A stretch of 64,000 nucleotides of DNA. Origin: Pseudoips prasinana (taxonomy: Eukaryota > Arthropoda > Insecta > Lepidoptera > Nolidae). Numbering within the stretch: the first letter of the stretch is position 1; each line of letters begins with the position of its first letter. This document shows, piece by piece, positions 50,501-59,686 of the stretch. The translations under genes were made by a program, and so were the position numbers. The notes below the pieces were generated by a model. It was not told the DNA's origin and searched no databases. It worked only from the letters and a program-made list of their open reading frames with translations. The stretch lies in assembly GCA_951640165.1 (NCBI GenBank), contig OX621263.1, positions 8,562,001 through 8,626,000 of the forward strand. The letters are read 5' to 3'.

Positions 50501-53500
50501 GCTCCTATCTTAACTCATATAATAAATTGTTCTCTAGAGTCAAGTTTCTTCCCTTCCGCTTGGAAAAAAGCTCACGTTTTACCGCTTCCTAAAACCACTA
50601 ATCCTTCTTCCTTAACTCATTACCGTCCAATTTCAATCCTTCCTTTCCTGTCTAAGATCCTGGAGAGCATTGTTCATAAGCAACTGTCTCATTATCTCTG
50701 TACTCACAACCTTTTAAGTCCTTTCCAATCCGGCTTTCGTCCTGGCCACAGGACTGTCACTGCACTTGTGAAAATCACAGACGACATTCGCTTGGCTATG
50801 GAACAGAAGCTACTCACCGTCTTAGTCCTACTGGATTTTAGCAGTGCGTTTAATTCGGTAGACTTTGACATCCTTCTTGCTATCCTTTCTTACTTGAATG
50901 TCTCAGCGCCTGTGATTGCGTGGTTTGATTCATATCTTCGAGGTCGCTCACAGTCGGTCCACTACGAAGATTCTTTCTCTCAATGGTGTGATCTTACTGC
51001 GGGTGTTCCTCTGGGTGGCATACTCTCTCCTCTTTTATTCTCCGTTTTTATAAACATTTACTAAACTCTTTACTTCTTACTATCATCTCTATGCAGACGA
51101 CTTGCAGCTTTATCGGCACTTCAAGGCCAATGACACTAGGGAAGCCATTGCTGCCATCAATAATGATCTTGAAAACATAAGCAAGTGGGCAAGATCTTTT
51201 GGACTTTTGGTCAACCCCTCTAAATCTCAAGTTCTCATTATTGGTGGCAGACACATGTTGAACACCTTAAATTTTTCAGTTCTCCTGTTCTTTTCGATGA
51301 TGTGCCGATACCTTATTCAAAATTTGCCAAAAATTTAGGTGTTTTAATCGACTGTAACCTTTCGTGGAACAATCACGTTGCAGAGGTAAGCAGGAGGGTA
51401 TACTGTTCTTTTCAATCTATCAAACGTCTCCAAAAATTCTTACCATTTCAGACTAGAGTTACTCTCGCTCATTCACTTCTACTCCCTCTCCTTGACTATG
51501 CTGATGTCTGTTTTCTTGATGCAACAGAAGAACTTCTAGATAAGCTCGAACGCCTGCAGAATTTATGCATCCGCTTTATTTTCGGCCTAAGGAAGTACGA
51601 TCACGTGTCGGAGTTCCGGGCTCAATTGAAGTGGTTGCCTATTCGGCGGCGTCGGGACTGTCATATCCTTTCTCTACTTTATTCCATTCTTCATAACTCT
51701 GTTGCTCCCATCTATCTCCGTGAACGCTTTGAGTATCTGGTGCCTAGAGGCAAACCTTGTCGCACAGCTATTTCTCTTCTTCTAAGGACTCCTTCTCATA
51801 CTTCCAGCCGCTATGATGGCTCGTTTACTGTACGCGCAGTGCGCCTTTGGAACTCTTTACCACACTTCATACGTGATAGCTCGTCATTAAGTATATTTAA
51901 GAACAGAATTAAGAATCATTTCTTATCTCTTTAATTTATGTATATAATAGATATGTAGGTTTTATGTAGTTTATTCTTTATATATATATATATATGTGGA
52001 GGCAGGACGGCTTGGAGGCTCTTCACCACAACTCATCCTCTTATAATTTCATGGGTAGGTGAGGGCGGAACAGAAATAAATTACTTCAAATCACAATCAA
52101 CGTAATTCACAAGAATCACGATTTAATTAGATGTTTAGTGATTACTACAATGTAAAATCAATCAAATGAAATCTTAAAATATCGTGATGGCGAAGATTCT
52201 CAGCGATTCGTCACAAGCGTGGTGCGCGGGCGCCGTCTCGTTCAAAAGTGACCTCAAGATGGCCGCCCACACTACCATCGACAATGACGCTTCGCTAGGT
52301 TGACATTGACAGTCCTGTCAACCTGACGTTTGACGTAAACGCCGTCATATATATATCTATATATATATACATATTATTAGGTATTGTATGTAAATATTTG
52401 TGTGTATTTTATCAATATTTTTAATTTAATATTTTGTTGTACACTGCTTGTACCCATTATATAATAATTTCACTCTCCTAATGGTTTGCTGGAAGAAAAT
52501 TCATTAATGAATTAAGCTCGTCTATGTACATGACTTTTTATTGTAAAATTTATTTAAATGTATGTTTCTGTGTGCAATAAAGAATAAGAATATGACAATA
52601 ATTTCCGTAGTTGTAATTATTTTGGTAAAAATAATTACCTTTATTAAAAATGATATAAATCGATAAAGTAAACGATTCTGAACAAACTATTTTCAGGAAG
52701 AGCGTTAATTACGTTACATGTTGTATATATTTTTTTATATTTAATCAATCATAGCATATCAGATTAAGGTACAGTATATAGAATATATACTGTAACTGCC
52801 TCGGTGGTCTAGCGGTAGCCTGTTCAATTGCAAATAAATCCGGGATTCAAATCCCGGGTTGGGCCAAAAAATGATTTTGGGCCTTTTCTGTAAAAAGTAA
52901 AATTTCTCATTACTAGCCCGAAGTCTGGAAGTTGGCAGTATTATACATCCGTACAGCACGTAAAGTTGTCGGTCTTGTACCTGACCTCTTTCGGGTCATG
53001 TTGCTAGTTATCCCATCGGATCATGAGAGTGCTGGAATAGAAAGTGCCCCTGTGTTTGCGCACACACTTGTACACTATAATATGTCCCGCACAGTTGGCT
53101 AGTCTCCATTGAGACTGGCCGCCGTGGCCGAAATTCGGCTAGGAGGGCATTATTATAATATGCTTACCAAGCCGGGTGGCCAACCGAATACCAGCGCTAG
53201 ATATATGTATGTGTGTGATTATAAATGTGTTATCTTTCTTCTTTCATAAGTTTATTTCTTGTTCCAGATACCTGCTCCTCTGCACCCTGCCCATCTTGGC
53301 TTCATTAGTAAGTCTGATATGGACGCAGGAGTCGCCGCGATATCTACTAGATGTGGGCAGAGAAGTTGATGCCATGATGCTTTATCAGGTACGTACCCAC
53401 ATACACTTTTATCACTAGGGCACTTTTACCAAAATTGCCGCTTTTACGCGAACGGGAATCTTTTACCTAATTATGTAATTAAATTTAAAAACAAAACCTA

Positions 53501-56500
53501 CGAATCTTTATAATAATAACCTCGGACATTATTGACACCTGACCATCTGATCCCAAACTAAGCAGAGCTTGATAACTGATATACTACATATACAACTTTT
53601 CTTTTGTAAATATATACTTATGTAGATAATTACAAACAGACATGTTCATGCACACAAATACACGACCTGCTGCGTGAAAAGCAAGCATTTGCCAACCACG
53701 CCAACAGGCCCGTCACACTACATATACTTTTCTTTTGTTAATACTACATAGTCAAGAAAGTACCGGGAAAAGATCAATAATATACAAAATGTTTGTTATT
53801 CATCCAAATTTATTTTATCACCTTCAAAGTATGCTCCTTCAGGAACGATACACTTACGCCAACGAATAATCCATTCATCAAAACATTTTTTAAACGCTGC
53901 TTTCGGAGTTGAGTTCAGTCCTCGCCGCGAATTCTCCTTTATGTCTTCTACCGATTGAAAACGGGTACCACGAAGTGGTAATTAGAGTTTAGGAAAAAGA
54001 AAGAAGTCAGCTGGAGCCATATCTGGTGAATATGGTGGTTGCTGGATGGTATTTGTTGAGTGTTTGGTCAAAAATCCGTTCACAATGATGGCCTTGTGCG
54101 AAGGCGCATTATCGTGGTGTAAAATCCAAGAATTTTCTTTCCATAAATCTGGCCTTTTTCGTCGAATTTCCTCTCTTAAACGCCGCATAACGCTCAAATA
54201 ATATTCTATAATTACCGTTCGACCTTCCGGTAAGAATTCAGAGTGCACAGCACCGCGATAGTCAAAGAAAACAGTCAACATGACTTTGACTTTTGATCGA
54301 CTTTGGCATGGTTTTTTCGGTTTCGGTTCAGTTGGAAGGCGCCACTCCGAAGCTTGTTGACTAGATTGCATGTCAAACTCGTAAACCCACGTCGCGTCAA
54401 TGCGTTTCATGAATGTTGGGTCGGAATAGACTCGTTCTACCATGTCCTCAGCGACTTTCATGCGATTGAGTTTTAGGAGAAAATTCAGATCTTTTGGGAC
54501 TAGCCGAGCGGCAACATGTTTCATACCTAAATGATTAGTCAAAATGGTACGAATCGACTCGTGAGATACAGAAAGTTCGGCGGCTATCTCTCTCAGAGTT
54601 GAATGAGGATTTCAGTCACTATTTCCTTCACTTTTGCGATGTTAATTTCAGTTGCAGACGTTGATGGCCTACCAGAGCGAGGCAAATCTTTCATCACATC
54701 TCGACCGCTTTTGAACGCTTTGAACCACTCATAAGCACGAGTTTTTGATAAAGTCGATTCACCGTAAGCCTTCTGTAACATTTTCAGTGACTCCGAACAC
54801 GAAATTCCATTAGCGATGCAAAATTTAAGACAAACACTTAGTTCTATATTTTTGTCCATTATGAAATTCGCAATACACACTATATATGATATTACTAAAA
54901 CCAGCACTGGATTTAATATAAATAACAGATGCAACTCAAACTCCGCACCAAAATGGAAAACTAACAACAACAAAAAAAAACAAAAACTTGAATTTGGAAC
55001 CATAAACAAATCATCCATTCCCGATACTTTTTTGACTGAATGTACATACTTATATTAATAATTACACCCAGACTCAGGACAAACAGACATGTTCATGCAC
55101 ACAAATATCTGTCCAGGGGCTCTACCGGCTATGTCTATTGATTAAGTAATCTTTACCTTTATTTATTTGAACGCCATTTAAGAAATCGATGTTCGGCCAC
55201 TTAGCCGGTAGAGCCTCTGGGTGGGAATCGAACCCACGAACTGTGGCGTGAAAGGCAAGCTTATACCAAACACGCCACAGGCCCTTGATATATTAATATA
55301 TATTTATAAATACATATTATATATATGTAGCGATTACGAGTAATTTGTCGGTTGTCGCTTGAATCTTCACCCTTCGACAATTTAGTGGGTGTATATACTT
55401 TGTACGATTAAAATGAAAGTCGTAGTTTAATCTAATCTCTTAAGAAAATCTATTCAGGTTTGCACTTTGACACAATAAATCAAACACAACGATACGTTAG
55501 ACAGTAGATAAGTTTCGATCACTAGATAGGTACAAATATACACGGCTATAGCTAGGAACGCGTGTCGGTTTCAATATACGACCGCACTGGGCGCCTGCTG
55601 CTCCACAAGTGTGTCGCGCGCCGCTCAGCCGGGGAATCTGGACTCCGTCGAGCGCCGACAGATGGGGTTAGCGTGCGTGGATGGTGCGATGACTCGATTG
55701 CGACATATAAATTACACCCCGACTCTGAACGAATAATCGTGCTTCATCCATAAAAAAATATTTATTTATTTATTACTAGCTGTGCCTCGCGGTTTTACCC
55801 GCGTTAAACTTTATAAATTATAGCCTACTACTGAATTGAATATCGAACGTGAAATAAAAAAACTTAATACTTTAAAAGGCGCCGGGCCTGATAATATACC
55901 TCCCTACTTTGTCAAACGCTGCGGTCGTTCTATTGTACTACCTTTAACTCAAATTTTTAATCGTTCTGTTTCTGAAGGAATTTTTCCTGATGAATGGAAA
56001 AAGGCACGTATAATGCCCGTTTTTAAAAAAGTAGATTACGCCAATGTGAAAAATTACCGTCCAATATCAATACTTTCATGTTTCTCTAAATTGTTTGAGT
56101 CTCTTCTGTATCCCATCATAACAAATTTAGTAAATAATAGTATTTCCGACAACCAACATGGATTTCGTAAAGGCCGTTCTGTACTCTCAAACTTAGTCCC
56201 CTTTATTTAAGATATATCTCAAACAGTTGATTCCGGTTTACAGGTAGACGCAATTTATACCGATTTCAGCAGCGCCTTTGATAAAGTTAACCACCAAATC
56301 CTTATGCAAAAATTGGAAGTGTACGGTGTGGCAGGAACGCTACTGAATTGGTTCAGATCTTATTTGCATGGTAGACCCCAGAGTGTAGTCGTCAATGGAT
56401 ATGAATCCCAAACTTATTTCGCTGAATCTGGCGTCCCACAAGGATCCCATCTGGGACCGGTTCTCTTTTTAATATTTATTAACGATTTATCTTATCGTAT

Positions 56501-59500
56501 TAAACATTGTAAAATTTCTCTATTCGCTGATGATCTAAAAATTTTTCGTACAGTTAAGTCATTTACAGATTCAAACTTGATACAAGACGACATAAATGAG
56601 ATTCTGGATTGGTGTAATTTGAACCGCATGACTCTCAACGTTGACAAATGTTACCATATTAAATATACCAAGAAAAAAAAACCGCTTGTGACAAACTACG
56701 AGATTGCTGGCAAGTCTCTAACTGAAGTTGAGGAAATACGAGATCTGGGCGTCATCATTGACAAAAAGTTAACGTTTGTGTCACATATAGATAAGGCAAT
56801 TTCCAAAGGTGCCCAAATGCTCGGCTTTCTAAGAAGAAATACTGTCGGCTTTGGCAATGTTAACACAAAAATACTTTTGTATAACGCACTCGTGCGCAGC
56901 AATCTCGAATATGGTAGTACTGTATGGTCTCCATCCTATGTTGTTCATTCCCAACGAATTGAGAGCATTCAGCGGAAGTTCACAAGACATTTAGCATTCT
57001 CATGCAGCGGCTTCTCTCATAGAAATCCATACGAACAACGCTTATCTAAATTTAGAATGACCACCCTTCATGATCGTAGACGTATTCAAGACTTATGTTT
57101 TCTTCACAAATTGCTCAATAACCAAATACAGTGTAGCCATCTATTACAGAAAGTATCTCTAGCAATCCCCTATCATCATCCAAGACACAAAACAAAAAAA
57201 ATATTTCATACCTCTTTTTCAAAAACTAACTTGGGCCAACGGTCTCCTATTAACAGAACACTGAACTTGTACAATTTTATCCAAACCCGCGATCCAAGCA
57301 TTGACATCTTTCACGATTCATTTAATAAATTTAAGTCCAAATTACAAAAAAATATCCAATAGTTACTAACAATGTACATATTTAAATTATATACTTATAA
57401 TAAAATTATGCTATGTATCGGCAAATGTTATGTACACCATCAGTGTCATGTGTATCAGAATTATACTGGTAATAACGTTGCAATAATTGTTATAATACAT
57501 ATGATGTGGTTGTACTAATAAATAAATAAATAAATAGCCTATTGGTTAATCCAAGGTGTCACCTAACTCCGTACCAGTTTTTTTTTAAATTGCTCCAGCC
57601 GTTTAGATGAAAAGAAGTAACAAACATACACACTCACACAGTCAGACACTCACAAACTTTCGCCTTTATAATATTAGTGTGATAATAGGCAGATCATCAA
57701 CTTAACACTAACGTTTAAAAAGGACAAGTTATTGAGTTTAAGACAAAGTGTTTAATATACATACATAGACGCGCGCCTGTTTCCCAGAGGGGTAGGCAGA
57801 GACAACGGATTTCCATTTGTCACGATCTTTGCATACTTCTTTTGCCTCGATTACTGTCATTATATTCTTCATACATGCTCGCCGGTTTAGGGTACTTCTG
57901 ACCTGCCCTTTCTTGAGAACGTCTCCAATTTGGTCAGAGAATGTTCGACGTGGTCTTCCCCTTCCGGTTGTCCCATTCACACAGGCCAGGTATACTTCTG
58001 TTACGTAGTGTTTAATATACGAGGCACAAATAAAGAAACAATATCTAAAACTATACTTCTAATGCTAAAACTTAACCTAAAAATAAAGTTTAATTTGCAT
58101 TGGTAGTATAGTCTTTAGAGTTCCGTACCCAAAAAGGTACCTTATATAGGGTCCCGTAAAACAGGACCCTATATTACTAAGACTTCGCTGTCTATCACCA
58201 GGCTGTATCTCATGAACCGTGATAGTTAGACAGTTGAAATTTTCACAGATTATGTATTTCTGTTGCCGCTATAACAACAAAAAAATAAATATTTAATAGG
58301 GCTCCCATACAACAAACGTGAATTTTTTGCACGTTTTTATAGATAATGGTACGGAACCCTTCGTGCACGAGTCCGACTCGCACTTGGCCGGTTTTTAGAT
58401 ATTGTCCTGGGTGTGATAGAACCCACGACTTCTCGTTTCGTAGTCAAGGTCACTAACCACAAGCCAGTCAAATTTATCAATTCGCGTACGAATTTTTTCA
58501 TTCCTATTCAGTTAGCAATAATGTAATTGACAACATTTCAAAACTGACACCACTTTAAAACAAAAATACCGTTTCTTTATTTTTGTATACTGAGTTCAAA
58601 TATATTTTTTTTATATTTTTTATTGCTTCATTTCTGGGGAAAAAAATAAAAACTAAAAAAGGTGTGATGACGTCACTAATGCGGCGGACGAGGTAGTTTC
58701 CTTTGCCTAAGCATTCCAATGTTATAAACGAAAACATTTACGTCAAACAAGACATGTCAAATTGTCAATTGTCACTCACGGTTTTAAATTTCGTACAACT
58801 TTCAAGGTGACTTAATGAAACATAATAAGGATAATAACACTGGAAACGAATTTAATATTGACGATTTTAACTTGATTTGAAATTGAAAACATTAAACAAA
58901 CGTAAACAAGTTTAGGCGCCAACGAGTTTGACAAGACAGTGATTTTTTTTTTGACGGGTTACTTTAAAGCAAAGATCGATTGTTATTCCACCGTTATTAT
59001 GACGTCATTTGCCGCTTACGTCTTTTTAGAATACATCGAATTTCAAAGTTGAAATTATGAATGAAAAGTTCATTATTTTGCAAAAAGAATAAATATGGGT
59101 GTCCTAGTTTTGGATTTACTTTTAAATAACGCAATAATACATGCCAGTTAAAAATATGAAATGTTGTCAATTATAAAGAACACATTAACAAAGTGTCTTC
59201 CCCTTAACAAATATGACTAAGGAAAGTCGGTGGACTGATTCTTAGAATTAATTATGTTTATGTAGAAGTTTAGGTTAATATAAAATTACTTATTACCGGT
59301 CACCGTAGCCTAGTTAGTAGTGCTCCTGCCTACAAAGCTGGTGGTCCAGGGTTCGAATCCCGGTAAGTGCAAATATTTGTGTGATGAGCACGAATATTTG
59401 TTTCTGAGTCATGGATGTTTCCTATGTATATAAGTATTTATCTATCTATATAAGTATGTATATCGTCGCCTCGTACCCATAGTACAAGCTTTGCTTAGTT

Positions 59501-59653
59501 TGGGGCTAGGAGGATCTGTGTGACATTGTCCCTAGATAATTATTATTGGAACGAAGTTCCTTATCGCGCGTTGTGAAAGGGGGCTAGACGGAAAAAAATC
59601 TTACGAAAAGTTGTCACGACACTTTTTGCAGCTGTGCGGCGTGCGCATGTTTC

Positions 59654-59686
<33 letters not shown>

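Larger units (their letters stand above)
50101..52727. mobile_element. MITE split by a LINE insertion
   Basis: The left part 50101-50364 and right part 52595-52727 together equal the MITE of 43983-44385. The LINE between them is flanked by atatgac on both sides (50362-50368 and about 52590-52597). Confidence 0.8.

Noticed and set aside
52795..52870. Possible tRNA gene with GGTCTAGCGGTAGC
   Set aside because: It continues into a repeated SINE body present at several places; there is no independent tRNA gene context.
55560..55753. Extra exon of the transporter
   Set aside because: Phases of the flanking exons (53388 and 59899) already match directly and no AG/GT pair gives an open in-phase exon here.
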